The notes: generated by a model from the sequence alone, not told the origin. DNA of 64,000 nt from Thermohalobaculum sp963721105 (GCA_963721105.1 CAVRHY010000011.1:1116001-1180000), one strand, 5' to 3'. Shown: positions 38,569-48,273, numbered from the stretch's first letter. A program made the numbers and translations.

Positions 38569-38647
38569 CCGACCGCACCTCCCCCTAGAACCCCTCCCGC
38601 GGTCAACCCCACAGCGGCCGGGTCCCCCCCCCGGTCGCTACCTTTTT
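38569..38647 (+). ncRNA. Predicted GsrN-like general-stress small RNA
   Basis: Begins about 7 nt after an EcfG -10 element. Hairpin 1: GACCGC (38571-38576) pairs with GCGGTC (38599-38604), leaving a 22-nt loop that displays ACCTCCCCC and CCCCTCCC, both complementary to Shine-Dalgarno-type sequences. Then an intrinsic terminator: AGCGGCCGGG (38613-38622) with CCCGGTCGCT (38630-38639), 7-nt C-rich loop, followed by ACC and five T (to 38647). No ORF. The order EcfG promoter, C-rich loop hairpin, terminator is the architecture described for Caulobacter GsrN. Length about 78 nt. Not confirmed by any search. Confidence 0.6.
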
Positions 38648-39161
38648 GGGGCCATCCCACTCGGATCATCAGGAATTCTGCTGGCGGTGGCACGTCGCTG
38701 TCCGGCGGGGTTCGTAGACTCGAAGGCTGGCGCCGCGCCACGTCTCGGGCGCACGGGTGGACGCGGCCGGGCGATCAGCTTTTTTCGGGCTGACGGACGA
38801 CGGCAGGCGCGGAGCCGCCCCGACGATGCCGGGCGGCCGGATGATGCTGTCTGGGTGGCGCGGGAGACGGCGCTAGCAACCGTCCACGCTAAACTGGAGA
38901 ACTCAAGCATACCCACGCTGCTGCGAGAGCATGCGTGTTCAACCCGCCGGGGCTGGAGGGGTTCCCGCCTGAGGCGAGGAAGCGAAAATTCCCGTCGGCG
39001 CCGCCCCTGCGATGAAGCCAGAGGATCAAACTGGGGGATCAGGGCGGGGGAGCCCGGACGGGTCGCGGGGGAACACGCGCTGGCCGCTGACCCTGTGTGG
39101 GAGGGGTCCGTGAGCCCGGAACGCCCGGCCGCGCCCGACCCGGCGCGCCCGGAAGGTCAGG
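38648..39161. other. Intergenic stretch without recognisable gene
   Basis: About 510 bp between the predicted sRNA terminator and the 3' end of the MORN gene. Open frames resemble no known protein and composition is uneven. Nothing assignable. Confidence 0.45.
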
Positions 39162-40604
39162 TCAGTTGGCGGGCTTCGTGGGCGCGGTGTCCTGCGGGGT
39201 GTCGCCGTCGGCGCGGGCGTCGCGGCGGCCGTCGACCCAGTAGCCGCGGAACTCGGCGCCCGAGGCGTATTTCATGACGCCGAAACCGTCCTGGCGGCCC
39301 TTCTGGAAGGCGCCGGTGTAGACGTCGCCATTGGCGTAGCGGGCCTCGCCCTCGCCGTCGATCTCGCCGTTCTTCCAGTCGCCCTGGTAGACGAAGCCGT
39401 CCTTGAGCGTCAGCGTGCCCTTGCCCTCGCGCTTGCCCTCGACGAACTGGCCCTCGTAGACGGCGCCGTCGGGGTAGGCCATCTTGCCCTGGCCGGACTG
39501 CTGGCCGTTGTCCCAGTCGCCCTCGTAGATGTGGCCGTCGGCGTAGACCATCTTGCCGGTGCCGTTGTGCTTGGCGTCGAGGAAACCGCCCTCGTAGATC
39601 GAGCCGTCGGCGTATTTCGCCTTGCCCTGGCCGGTGATGACGCCTTCCTTCCAGTCGCCATCGTAGAAACCGCCATCGGCATAGGTGATCTTGCCCTTGC
39701 CATCGGCCGTGCCGTTGACGAACTGGCCCTCGTAGACGCTGCCGTCGGGGTAGGTGGCCTTGCCCTTGCCCTCGATGCGGCCCTCGACCCAGTCGCCTTC
39801 GTAGACATAGCCGTCGGCGCCGGTGAACTTGCCCCGGCCATCCCGGTCGCCGCCTTTGAACTCGCCCTCGTAGCGGTCGCCCGAGGCGTAGACCGCGGTG
39901 CCCTTGCCCTCGCGGTTGCCGTCGACGAAGCTGCCCTCGTAGGTGTCGCCGTTGGCATAGGTGGCGTGGCCCTTTCCGGTGATCTGGCCGCCCTTCCATT
40001 CGCCCGTGTACGTGAAGCCGTCGGGCAGCTTGATGATGCCCTTGCCTTCGCGCAGCCCGTTCATGAACTCGCCTTCGTAGACGGCGCCGTCGGGGTAGGT
40101 GACCTTGCCGCGGCCCTGCTGGGCGCCGTCGACCCAGTTGCCCTCGTAACGATAGCCGTTCTCGCGCGTCATCACGCCCTGGCCGTTATGTGCCGAGTTC
40201 TTGAACTGGCCCTCGTAGGTCATGCCGTTCGGGTAGATCGCCTTGCCCTTGCCCTGGATGACTCCGTTGACCCACTCGCCCTCGTACGAGCCGCCGTTGG
40301 CGTAGACGATCTTGCCCTGGCCGTGCGGCACGCCATCCTGGAACTGGCCCTCGTAGACGCTGCCGTTCGGGAACTTGGCCCGCCCGGTGCCCTGGATGAC
40401 GCCCTCGACCCACTGGCCGGTGTACTCGTAGCCGTCCGGCGTCGTGTAGGTGCCCTGGCCGTGCTGCTTGCCGTCCTTGAACTCGCCTTTGTAGACCGCG
40501 CCCGAATCGTATTCCTTGGTCGCCGTCGTCGTCTCGGCCGTCTGGGCGAGCGCGGTGCCCGCGATGACACAGAACCCGAGCGCCGCTGCTGCGTGTCGCA
40601 TCAT
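39162..40604 (-). CDS. Exported MORN-repeat protein with about 19 repeats
   Basis: 480 residues; ATG 40604 with GGGGAG eight bases upstream and a signal peptide (MMRHAAAALGFCVIAGTALA). The rest is an unbroken array of 23-residue MORN units, consensus YEGEFxxGxxxGKGxxxYxxG, from residue 34 to about 460. Units alternate Phe/Trp at the GEF/GEW position almost throughout (for example YKGEF, YTGQW, YEGQF, YEGEW), so the real unit is a 46-residue pair. The C-terminal tail is short and polar. Bacterial MORN proteins are poorly understood; eukaryotic ones bind membranes or scaffold proteins. Intact despite being repetitive. Confidence 0.9.
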   Translation of the reverse strand: MMRHAAAALGFCVIAGTALAQTAETTTATKEYDSGAVYKGEFKDGKQHGQGTYTTPDGYEYTGQWVEGVIQGTGRAKFPNGSVYEGQFQDGVPHGQGKIVYANGGSYEGEWVNGVIQGKGKAIYPNGMTYEGQFKNSAHNGQGVMTRENGYRYEGNWVDGAQQGRGKVTYPDGAVYEGEFMNGLREGKGIIKLPDGFTYTGEWKGGQITGKGHATYANGDTYEGSFVDGNREGKGTAVYASGDRYEGEFKGGDRDGRGKFTGADGYVYEGDWVEGRIEGKGKATYPDGSVYEGQFVNGTADGKGKITYADGGFYDGDWKEGVITGQGKAKYADGSIYEGGFLDAKHNGTGKMVYADGHIYEGDWDNGQQSGQGKMAYPDGAVYEGQFVEGKREGKGTLTLKDGFVYQGDWKNGEIDGEGEARYANGDVYTGAFQKGRQDGFGVMKYASGAEFRGYWVDGRRDARADGDTPQDTAPTKPAN

Positions 40605-40836
40605 GCCTTCCACTCCCCGCCTGGCGGCACCCGGCCGCCGCGCCGCCTGTCCGGCGCCGGCCAGCCGCGACCTCCCGCGCCAGAGTATGCAGGATGCCCG
40701 GGGCTGACAACACGGACGACGCCCGGCGGGCGCCTGGCGCCCCGGTTGCCCGAGGCATGGCCGGCATGACCGCGCCGGCCTTGCCGGCACGGCGCCGGCC
40801 CGCATAGGGTCGCCGCGAACCCGGAGGAGTGCCGCG

Positions 40837-42528
40837 ATGCCCCAGCCTGACCGCCTGCGCGTCTGCCTCGTGCAGGCCAATCCGGTCGCCGGCGACCTCG
40901 AGGGTAACTGCCGGCTGGCCCGCGAGGCCCTGGAGGCCGGCACGGAGGCGGGAGCCGACCTGGTCGTGCTGCCCGAGATGTTCCTCTCGGGCTACCAGCT
41001 GCTCGACCTGTCGGTGCGCCCGGCCTTCCTGCGCGACTGCCGCGCGGCGCTGGAGACGCTGGCCGGCGCGACGAAGGACCGCGGCCCGGCGCTGGCCGTC
41101 GGCGCGCCGATCCCCGGCTCGTCGGTGGAGCCGGGCCAGGACCATGCCGGCGCCTACAACGCGCTGATGCTGCTGCAGGACGGCGAGATCCGCGCCACCT
41201 TCCGCAAGCACCACCGGCCGAACTATGGCGTCTTCGACGAGAAGCGCCTCTACCTGGAGGGCCCGGCGCCCGGCCCGATCGAGATCGCCGGCTGCCGCGT
41301 CGGCTTTCCGATCTGCGAGGACATCTGGTTCCCGGACGTCACCGAGACGCTGCAGGAGGCCGGGGCCGAGATCCTGATCTCGCCGAACGGCAGCCCTTAC
41401 GAGCGCGGCAAGTACGACCTGCGGATGCACCACGCGGTCGCGCGCACGGTCGAGACCGGGCTGCCGCTGATCTACGTCAACCTGATCGGCGGGCAGGACG
41501 ACCAGGTGTTCGACGGCGGGTCCTTCGCCATCAACCCGGGCGGCAGGCTGGCGGCGCAGTGCCCGTTCTTCGATCCCTGCGTGACGGTGCTGGACGTGCA
41601 TCGCACCGAGGACGGCTGGCGCATCGCGCAGGCCGACCTGGCCCCGGTGCCCGAGCCCTGGGCGCTGGACTATCGCGCCATGGTCGAGGCGACGCGCGAC
41701 TACGTCGTGAAGTCCGGGTTCGAGAAGGTGCTGCTGGGGCTGTCGGGCGGCATCGACTCGGCGATCGTCGCCACCGTCGCCGTCGACGCGCTGGGGCCGG
41801 AGAACGTGCGCTGCGTGCGGCTGCCGTCGAAATACTCGTCGCAGGGCTCGCTGGACGATGCCGAGGAGATGGCCCGCCGTCTGGGCGTGCAGCTGGACAC
41901 CGTGCCGATCGCCGGGCCGGTCGAGACGATCGAGGCGGCGCTGGCGCCGCTGTTCGAGGGCCGCGAGCCGGACCTGACCGAGGAGAACATCCAGTCACGC
42001 CTGCGCGGGCTGATCCTGATGGCGATGTCGAACAAGCTGGGCGAGCTGTTGCTGACGACCGGCAACAAGTCCGAGATGGCGGTCGGCTACGCGACGATCT
42101 ACGGCGACATGAACGGCGCCTACAACCCGATCAAGGACCTCTACAAGATGCGCGTCTTCGAGTGCTGCCGCTGGCGCAACGCCGAGCACCACGGCTGGAT
42201 GCGCGGCCCGGCCGGCGAGGTCATCCCGCAGGCGATCCTGCAGAAGCCGCCCTCGGCCGAGCTGCGCCCCGACCAGAAGGACGAGGACTCGCTGCCGCCC
42301 TATTCGGTGCTGGACGAGATCCTGCGCCGGCTGGTCGAGGACCAGCTCTCGACCGAGGAGATCGTCGCCGCCGGCTTCGAGCGCGAGACGGTGATGCAGG
42401 TGCAGGCGCTGCTCTACCGCTCGGAATACAAGCGCTTCCAGTCGGCGCCGGGGACAAAGCTGACGAAGAAGGCGTTCTGGCTGGACCGGCGATATCCCAT
42501 CGTCAACCGCTGGCGCGACCGGTCGTGA
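40837..42528 (+). CDS. nadE: Glutamine-dependent NAD+ synthetase
   Basis: 563 residues, intact; ATG 40837 after CGGAGGAG. N-terminal nitrilase-type glutaminase domain with Glu in VVLPEMFLSGYQL, Lys in TFRKHHRPNYG and Cys in GFPICEDIWF; C-terminal synthetase domain with the ATP P-loop LLGLSGGIDSAIVATVA near 305, KYSSQGSL, TTGNKSEMAVGYAT and NPIKDLYK. Amidates deamido-NAD with glutamine as nitrogen donor. The stop overlaps the GTG of the next membrane protein. Confidence 0.97.
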   Translation: MPQPDRLRVCLVQANPVAGDLEGNCRLAREALEAGTEAGADLVVLPEMFLSGYQLLDLSVRPAFLRDCRAALETLAGATKDRGPALAVGAPIPGSSVEPGQDHAGAYNALMLLQDGEIRATFRKHHRPNYGVFDEKRLYLEGPAPGPIEIAGCRVGFPICEDIWFPDVTETLQEAGAEILISPNGSPYERGKYDLRMHHAVARTVETGLPLIYVNLIGGQDDQVFDGGSFAINPGGRLAAQCPFFDPCVTVLDVHRTEDGWRIAQADLAPVPEPWALDYRAMVEATRDYVVKSGFEKVLLGLSGGIDSAIVATVAVDALGPENVRCVRLPSKYSSQGSLDDAEEMARRLGVQLDTVPIAGPVETIEAALAPLFEGREPDLTEENIQSRLRGLILMAMSNKLGELLLTTGNKSEMAVGYATIYGDMNGAYNPIKDLYKMRVFECCRWRNAEHHGWMRGPAGEVIPQAILQKPPSAELRPDQKDEDSLPPYSVLDEILRRLVEDQLSTEEIVAAGFERETVMQVQALLYRSEYKRFQSAPGTKLTKKAFWLDRRYPIVNRWRDRS

Positions 42529-43040
42529 GCGGCACCCCCGGCGCGCTGCTGGCGTTCCGTCCGCACCGGGGCAGGGCCGCCCTGCTGGCCCTGGCGGCGT
42601 TGGCCTTCCTGCTGCTCGGCATCTGGATGACTTGGGGGGAGCCGGGCGCGGGTCGCGACCTGGGCTCGCCACTGGTTGGCTGGGCGACGATCCTGTTCTT
42701 CGGCGTCTGCCTGGTCATGATCGTCACCCAGGTGGTGCGCGGCGGCGCCAGCGCGGTGGCAACCGAGGAAGGCATTTCGATCGGCCGCGCGTTCGGCGGC
42801 TGCTGGGGCCCGGTCCGCTGGGCGGAGATCGCGCATATCGGGACAGGCAGGATACGCGGACAATCCTGCCTGGTCCTCGACCTGGTGAACCCCGACGCCA
42901 CGCTGGCCCGGCTGGGGACCCGGCCCTGGCAGTTCGCCGGCAACGCCGGGCGGTCCGTCTGGCTGTCGTCGCTGAGGTTTGACCGGCCGCTTCCTGAAGT
43001 GGTCGAGGCGCTGACGGCGCTGTGGGAGGCGCGCCGGTGA
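42525..43040 (+). CDS. Small two-helix membrane protein with PH-like domain (first of a pair)
   Basis: 171 residues, GTG start overlapping the nadE stop (GTGA). Two transmembrane helices (about 15-35 and 46-68), then a cytosolic beta-rich part (TEEGISIGRAFGGCWGPVRW, IAHIGTGRIRGQSCLVLDLV) resembling the PH-like STM3941/DUF-type membrane proteins. The next gene overlaps by 4 bp and has the same layout, suggesting an old duplication or a heteromeric pair. Function unknown. Confidence 0.65.
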   Translation: MSGTPGALLAFRPHRGRAALLALAALAFLLLGIWMTWGEPGAGRDLGSPLVGWATILFFGVCLVMIVTQVVRGGASAVATEEGISIGRAFGGCWGPVRWAEIAHIGTGRIRGQSCLVLDLVNPDATLARLGTRPWQFAGNAGRSVWLSSLRFDRPLPEVVEALTALWEARR

Positions 43041-43624
43041 GCCGCCGGGCGAAGAAGGCGCTCCGCCCCCCGCCGACGGTGGCCGAGTTCATCGGGGTGC
43101 CCGGCTGGCGGCCGGTCGGCGGCGCGCTCTCGGCCATGATCGCGGCGATGCTGATGGTCCACCAGCTGTACGTCGACGGGCCGAAGCCGCTTGTCCGCCT
43201 GCTGGCGCTGCTGGGCGCCGTCGCCTTCGCCGCCATCGCCTGGTACCTGCTGCGCCGCGGCTTCCGGCGTGGCGTGGCGATCCGCGTCAGCCCGGAGGGC
43301 GTCGGCATCGCGATCGGCTTTCGCGGCTGGCTCGAGGTGTCCTGGGACGAGGTGCGCGCCTGGCGCTACTGGGAGCCGACCGGCTTCATGCTGCTGATCA
43401 AGCGCCGCGCGCCGCGCTGGGTCGGCTTCGTGCTGAAGGACGAGAGCCGCCTCCGCGACCGCTCCTGGGACGAGCGGCTGGAGATGTGGCTGGCGCGCGT
43501 CAACGGGCGGCCGTCGCTCTGCGTGCTGCACCCCTTCGTCGAGGGCTCGATCCTGGAGGTGCTGGAGGCATTTCAGACACAGGCCGGCGCGCTCGACGAC
43601 CGCGAGGGGAAGATCGTCCGATAG
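43037..43624 (+). CDS. Small two-helix membrane protein with PH-like domain (second of a pair)
   Basis: 195 residues, GTG start overlapping its upstream neighbour (GTGA). Two transmembrane helices (about 30-48 and 58-76) followed by RVSPEGVGIAIGFRGWLEVS and WDEVRAWRYWEPTGFMLLIK, the same topology and strand pattern as the gene before it. C-terminal helical segment EGSILEVLEAFQTQAG. Function unknown; co-transcribed with nadE by spacing. Confidence 0.65.
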   Translation: MSRRAKKALRPPPTVAEFIGVPGWRPVGGALSAMIAAMLMVHQLYVDGPKPLVRLLALLGAVAFAAIAWYLLRRGFRRGVAIRVSPEGVGIAIGFRGWLEVSWDEVRAWRYWEPTGFMLLIKRRAPRWVGFVLKDESRLRDRSWDERLEMWLARVNGRPSLCVLHPFVEGSILEVLEAFQTQAGALDDREGKIVR

Positions 43625-43669
43625 CGCGTCGACAGGCGGGGCGATTCCCCCCTATTCGTCTCGGCGCCA

Positions 43670-44988
43670 ATGACCAGTCCCGTGACCCGCTTCGCCCCCT
43701 CGCCGACGGGCCTGCTGCATGTCGGCAATCTCCGCACCGCCGTGCTTGAACTGGCTGGCGGCGCGGCAGGCGGGCGGGCGCTTCGTGCTCCGCATCGACG
43801 ACACCGACCCGACCCGCTCGCAGGAGCGGTTCGTCGAGGCCATCCGGCGCGATCTCGACTGGCTGGGGCTGGATCGCGACGGCGAGGCGCGCCAGTCGGC
43901 GCGGCTCGACCTCTACCGCGAGGCGGCCGACCGGTTGCGCGCCGCCGGCCGGCTCTACGAATGCTTCGAGACGCCGCTCGAGCTGGACCTGAAGCGCAAG
44001 GCCCAGCTCGCCGCCGGCAGGCCGCCGGTCTATGACCGCGCCGCGCTGATGCTGACCAATGCCGAGAAGGAGGCGCTGCGCCGCACGCGCAACCCGCACT
44101 GGCGCTTTCTGCTGGAACGGCGGCCGGTCGAGTGGGAGGACGTCATCCGCGGCCCGCAGTCGATCGACGCGGCCTCGCTCTCCGACCCGGTGCTGGTGCG
44201 CGGCGACGGGGCGATCCTCTACACGCTCGCCTCGGTGGTGGACGATGCCGACATGGGCATCACCACGGTCGTCCGCGGCGCCGACCACGTCACCAACACG
44301 GCGGTGCAGGTGCAGATTTTCGAGGCGCTCGGCGCCGCGCCGCCGGCCTTCGCGCACCATTCGCTGCTGGTCGACAAGGAGGGCGGCGGGCCTCTCCAAG
44401 CGGCTCGGCTCGCTGTCGGTCGCCGAGCTGCGCGAGGCGGGCGTCGAGCCGCTGGCGCTGCTCTCGTTCATGGCCCGCCTCGGGTCGTCGCTGCCGGTCG
44501 AGACGATCACCGACCCGGCCGCGCTGGTCGGCAGCTTCGAGCTTGGCCAGTTCGGCATGGCGCCGACGCGCTTCGACCCGGCCGAGCTGCGCCTGCACTC
44601 GGCGCGCACGCTGCGCGCGCTGCCCTACGCGGCCGTCGCCGACCGGCTGCGCGAGCAGGGCGTGCCCGACGCGGTCGCGCCCCGCTTCTGGGCTGCCGTC
44701 GGGCCGAACCTCGAGCGCATGGACAAGGCCGGCGAGTGGTGGGCGCTCTGCCGGGACGGCGCGCAGCCGGTCGTCGACGAGGACGACCGGGATTTCGTCC
44801 GGCAGGCAATGGCCCTGCTGCCGCCGCGCCCCTGGGACGAGGGAACGTGGAAGGCGTGGACCGACGCCGTGAAGGCCGAGACCGGCCGCAAGGGCAGGGC
44901 GCTCTACCGGCCCCTTCGCCGCGCGCTGACCGGGCGCGACAGCGGGCCGGACATGGCCGCGCTGATGCCGCTGCTGCAAAAACCTTGA
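43670..44988 (+). CDS. gltX: Glutamyl-tRNA synthetase (two frameshifts)
   Basis: About 439 residues joined. Class I synthetase: HIGH region RFAPSPTGLLHVGNLRTAVL, FVLRIDDTDPTRSQERFVEA, and the KMSKS-type GLSKRLGSLSV, followed by the helical anticodon-binding domain. Breaks: near 43746 (extra T; removal gives TAVLNWLAARQAGGRF) and near 44390 (extra G; removal gives KEGGGLSKRLG). Slightly short for GltX, as in the second GltX-type of alphaproteobacteria. Essential in most cells, so the breaks are best read as sequence errors. Confidence 0.92.
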
Positions 44989-45013
44989 CATCGCCGGTGG
45001 CCGGGCGCACACG
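44985..45013 (+). promoter_or_regulatory. Candidate promoter of the leader-cysS-cimA transcript
   Basis: TTGACA at 44985-44990 (overlapping the gltX stop), 17-bp spacer, then a poor -10 CACACG at 45008-45013. This would start transcription at or next to the leader ATG at 45022, giving a leaderless ORF. The -10 match is weak. Confidence 0.35.
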
Positions 45014-45021
45014 GCGGCGCC

Positions 45022-45063
45022 ATGATGACCGCGCCGATCTGCGAGATCTGCATTATCCGCTGA
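45022..45063 (+). CDS. Ile/Cys-rich leader peptide before cysS-cimA (13 residues)
   Basis: ATG ATG ACC GCG CCG ATC, then TGC GAG ATC TGC ATT ATC, CGC, TGA: four Ile and two Cys codons in the last eight residues (PICEICIIR). The genes downstream encode cysteinyl-tRNA synthetase and citramalate synthase (isoleucine precursor). A hairpin follows at 45071-45116. No Shine-Dalgarno site; a TTGACA-type promoter would make it leaderless, as inferred for leuL in this window. Proposed attenuator ORF, not a known named gene. Confidence 0.5.
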   Translation: MMTAPICEICIIR

Positions 45064-45070
45064 CATAAGT

Positions 45071-45116
45071 CCGCGGCGGTCCTTCCGTTTTTCTGCAAAA
45101 CCAGTGCCCGCCGCGG
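45071..45116 (+). promoter_or_regulatory. Hairpin between leader peptide and cysS
   Basis: Perfect 9-bp arms CCGCGGCGG (45071-45079) and CCGCCGCGG (45108-45116), with an inner stem GTTTT / AAAAC in the loop. Begins 7 nt after the leader stop and ends 20 nt before the cysS ATG. No U-run after it, so it could act on translation or Rho access rather than as a classical terminator. Confidence 0.5.
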
Positions 45117-45136
45117 GGAACAACCCGAGGCCGAGC

Positions 45137-46529
45137 ATGATTCACCTGCACAACACGCGGACACGGCGCAAGGAGCCGTTCCGGCCGATCGACCCGGCGA
45201 ACGTCCGCATGTATGTCTGCGGCCCGACGGTCTATGACCGCGCGCATATCGGCAACGCCCGCCCGTCGTCGTCTTCGACGTGCTCTACCGCCTGCTGCGC
45301 CACGACCTACGGCGCCGAGCACGTCACCTATGTCCGCAACTTCACCGACGTCGACGACAAGATCATCGCGCGCGGCGCAGGAGACGCAGGCGCGAGGGCG
45401 AGACGCTGGAGGCCGCCACCCGCCGCCTGACCGACGAGACCATCGGCTGGTACCACGAGGACATGGACGCGCTGGGCGCGCTGCGCCCGACGCACGAGCC
45501 GCGCTGCACCGAATACATCCCGCAGATGGTCGAGATGACCGCCGAGCTGATCGCCAGGGGCAACGCCTACGAGGCCGAGGGCCACGTGCTGTTCGCCGTC
45601 GACAGCTTCGACCGCTACGGCGCGCTGTCGGGGCGCTCGACCGACGACATGATCGCCGGCAGCCGCGTCGAGGTCGCGCCCTACAAGCGCAGCCCGATGG
45701 ACTTCGTGCTCTGGAAGCCCTCGACGCCCGAGCAGCCCGGCTGGGACAGCCCCTGGGGCCGCGGCCGCCCCGGCTGGCACATCGAGTGCAGCGCCATGGC
45801 CAAGCGCTCTGCTGGGCGAGGTCTTCGACATCCACGGCGGCGGCATCGACCTGGCCTTCCCGCACCACGAGAACGAGCTGGCCCAGAGCTGCTGCGCCCA
45901 CGGCACCGACCGCATGGCGACGGTCTGGATGCACAACGGGTTCCTGCAGGTCGAGGGCGAGAAGATGGCCAAGTCCCTCGGCAACTTCTTCACCGTCAAG
46001 GACCTGCTGGCGAAGGGCATTCCCGGCGAGGTCATCCGCTTCGTCCTGCTCTCGACGCACTACCGCGCGCCGCTGGACTGGACCGAGAAGAAGGTCGAGG
46101 AGGCCGAGCGGACGCTGCGCAAGTGGCGCAGCGGCGGCGGAAGGCGCGGGGCAGGGCGATGCCCACCCCACGGTGGTCGAGGCGCTGGCCGACGAGCTGA
46201 ACACGCCGCAGGCGATCACCGAGCTTCACCGCCTTGCCGCCGAGGGCGACGCGACAGCGCTGCGGGCTTCGGCGGGGCTGCTCGGCCTGCTGACGGACGA
46301 GCTGGCCGGCTGGGACAAGGTCGAGGTCGGCGCCGGCGTTGCCGAGGCGATCGAGCGCCTGCTGGCCGATCGCCAGACCGCCCGCCAGTCCAAGGACTTC
46401 GCCCGCGCCGACGCCATCCGCGCGACGCTGGACGCCGCCGGCGTCGTCGTCATGGACCGCCCGAACGCCCCGACCGACTGGGAACTGACCCCGCATTTCG
46501 ACCCCGCCAAGCTGGAGGCGCAGCCATGA
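45137..46529 (+). CDS. cysS: Cysteinyl-tRNA synthetase (five or more frameshifts)
   Basis: About 463 residues joined. Class I synthetase: MYVCGPTVYDRAHIGNAR (zinc Cys and HIGH), YVRNFTDVDDKIIAR, WHIECSAMAK, FDIHGGGIDLAFPHHENELA, and KMSKS as EGEKMAKSLGNFFTVKDLL. Frame changes near 45266, 45305, 45375-45400, 45832 (extra T; removal gives KRLLGEVFDIHGG) and 46135. The most heavily interrupted gene here, yet normally single-copy and essential, which argues strongly for base-calling errors. The stop overlaps the cimA ATG (ATGA). Confidence 0.93.
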
Positions 46530-48215
46530 ACGAGCATCCGAAGTCGCTGACCACCGCGCCGGCCGCGACGTCGGTCGAGCGCGAAACGGGCCAGCGCGAG
46601 CGGCTCTGGCTGTTCGACACCACGCTGCGCGACGGGCAGCAGACGCAGGGCGTCGACTTCTCGGTCGCCGACAAGATCAAGATCGCCCGCGCGCTGGACG
46701 AGCTGGGCATCGACTATGTCGAGGGCGGCTGGCCGGGGGCGAACCCGACCGACAGCGACTTCTTCGCCCAGGCGCCGGCGCTGAGCCACGCCAAATTCCT
46801 CGCCTTCGGCATGACCAAGCGCTCCGGCCGCTCGGCGGCAAACGACGAGGTGCTGGCCGAGGTCGTCAACGCCGGCACGCAGACGGTCTGCCTGGTCGGC
46901 AAGGCGCACGATTTCCACGTCGAGGCGGCGCTGGGCATCCCGCTGGACGAGAACCTCGTCAATATCCGGGAAAGCTTCCGCCATCTCGCCAACCTCGGCC
47001 GCGAGGCGCTCTACGACGCCGAGCACTTCTTCGACGGCTGGAAGGCCAACCGCCCCTACGCCATGGAGTGCCTGCAGGCGGCCGCCGAGGGCGGGGCGGA
47101 ATGGCTCGTGCTCTGCGACACCAATGGCGGCACGCTGCCGGCCGAGATCGGCGACATCGTCGCGGATGTCTGCGCCGCGCTGCCCGGAGGCCCGCATCGG
47201 CATCCACACCCACAACGACACCGAGCAGGCCGTCGCCGGCTCGCTGACTGCCGTCGAGGCCGGCGCGCGGCAGATCCAGGGCACCCTGAACGGCCTCGGC
47301 GAGCGATGCGGCAACGCCAACCTCACCTCGATCATCCCGACGCTGGTGCTGAAGCGGCGCTATGCCGAGCGCTTCGAGACCGGCATCGCCGAGGACGCCC
47401 TCCCGCGGCTGCGCGCCGCCAGCCTGATGCTGGACGAGATCCTGAACCGCCCGCCGAACCGGCACGCGGCCTATGTCGGCAATGCCGCATTCGCCCACAA
47501 GGCGGGGCTGCACGCCAGCGCCATCGTCAAGGATCCCTCGACCTACGAGCACGTGCCGCCCGAGGCGGTCGGCAACCAGCGCGTCATCCCGATGTCGAAC
47601 CAGGCGGGCCGGTCGAACCTGGTCGACCGGCTGGGCAAGGCGGGCATCGAGGTCGCGAAGGACGACGCCCGGCTCGCGCCCCTGCTGACGCTGGTCAAGG
47701 AGCGCCAGGAGCAGGGGTTCAGCTATGACTCGGCCGGGGCCAGCTTCGAGCTGCTGGCGCGGCGGACGCTGGACCTGCTTCCCCGTTTCTTCGAGGTCGA
47801 GCGCTACCGCGTCAGCGTCGAGCGGCGCGAGAACGCCGTCGGCGAGACGGTGACGGTCTCGGAGGCGATCGTCGTCGTGAACATCGGTGATCAGCGCGTG
47901 ATCTCGGCCTCGGAGTTCGTCGACCCGGTGACGAACGCCGACCAGGGGCCGGTCAACGCGCTCAGCCGCGCGCTCTTCAAGGACCTCGGCCCCTACCAGC
48001 AGGCGATCGACGCACTCAGGCTCGTCGACTTCAAGGTGCGCATCCTGAACGGCGGCACCGAGGCGGTGACGCGCGTGCTGATCGACTCGACCGACGCGGC
48101 CGGCGGGCTGTTTTCGACGGTCGGCGTCTCGGCCAACATCGTCGACGCCTCGTTCCAGGCGCTGGAGGACGCCATCGTCACCTGCCTGATGCGCGCCGGC
48201 GTGACCCCGGCGTGA
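46526..48215 (+). CDS. cimA: Citramalate synthase CimA (one frameshift)
   Basis: About 563 residues joined. Condenses pyruvate and acetyl-CoA to citramalate, a threonine-independent entry to isoleucine. LWLFDTTLRDGQQTQGVDFS near 30, IDYVEGGWPGANPTDSDFF, HTHNDTEQAVAGSL (metal-binding His and Asn), and a C-terminal LeuA-type dimerisation/allosteric domain. Distinguished from LeuA by DGQQTQG in place of DGEQSPG. Break near 47188; removing one G gives LPEARIGIHTHND. Overlaps cysS; the operon leader is rich in Ile codons. Confidence 0.93.
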
Positions 48216-48273
48216 GGGCGCTGGGCCGGGACGCGGCTTGACCGCCGCCCCGGCGCGGACCTATCTGCCAGCG

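Noticed and set aside
45137..46529. Calling cysS a pseudogene or split gene
   Set aside because: All catalytic motifs survive in order, each break is one base, and the enzyme is normally essential; sequence error is the simpler reading.
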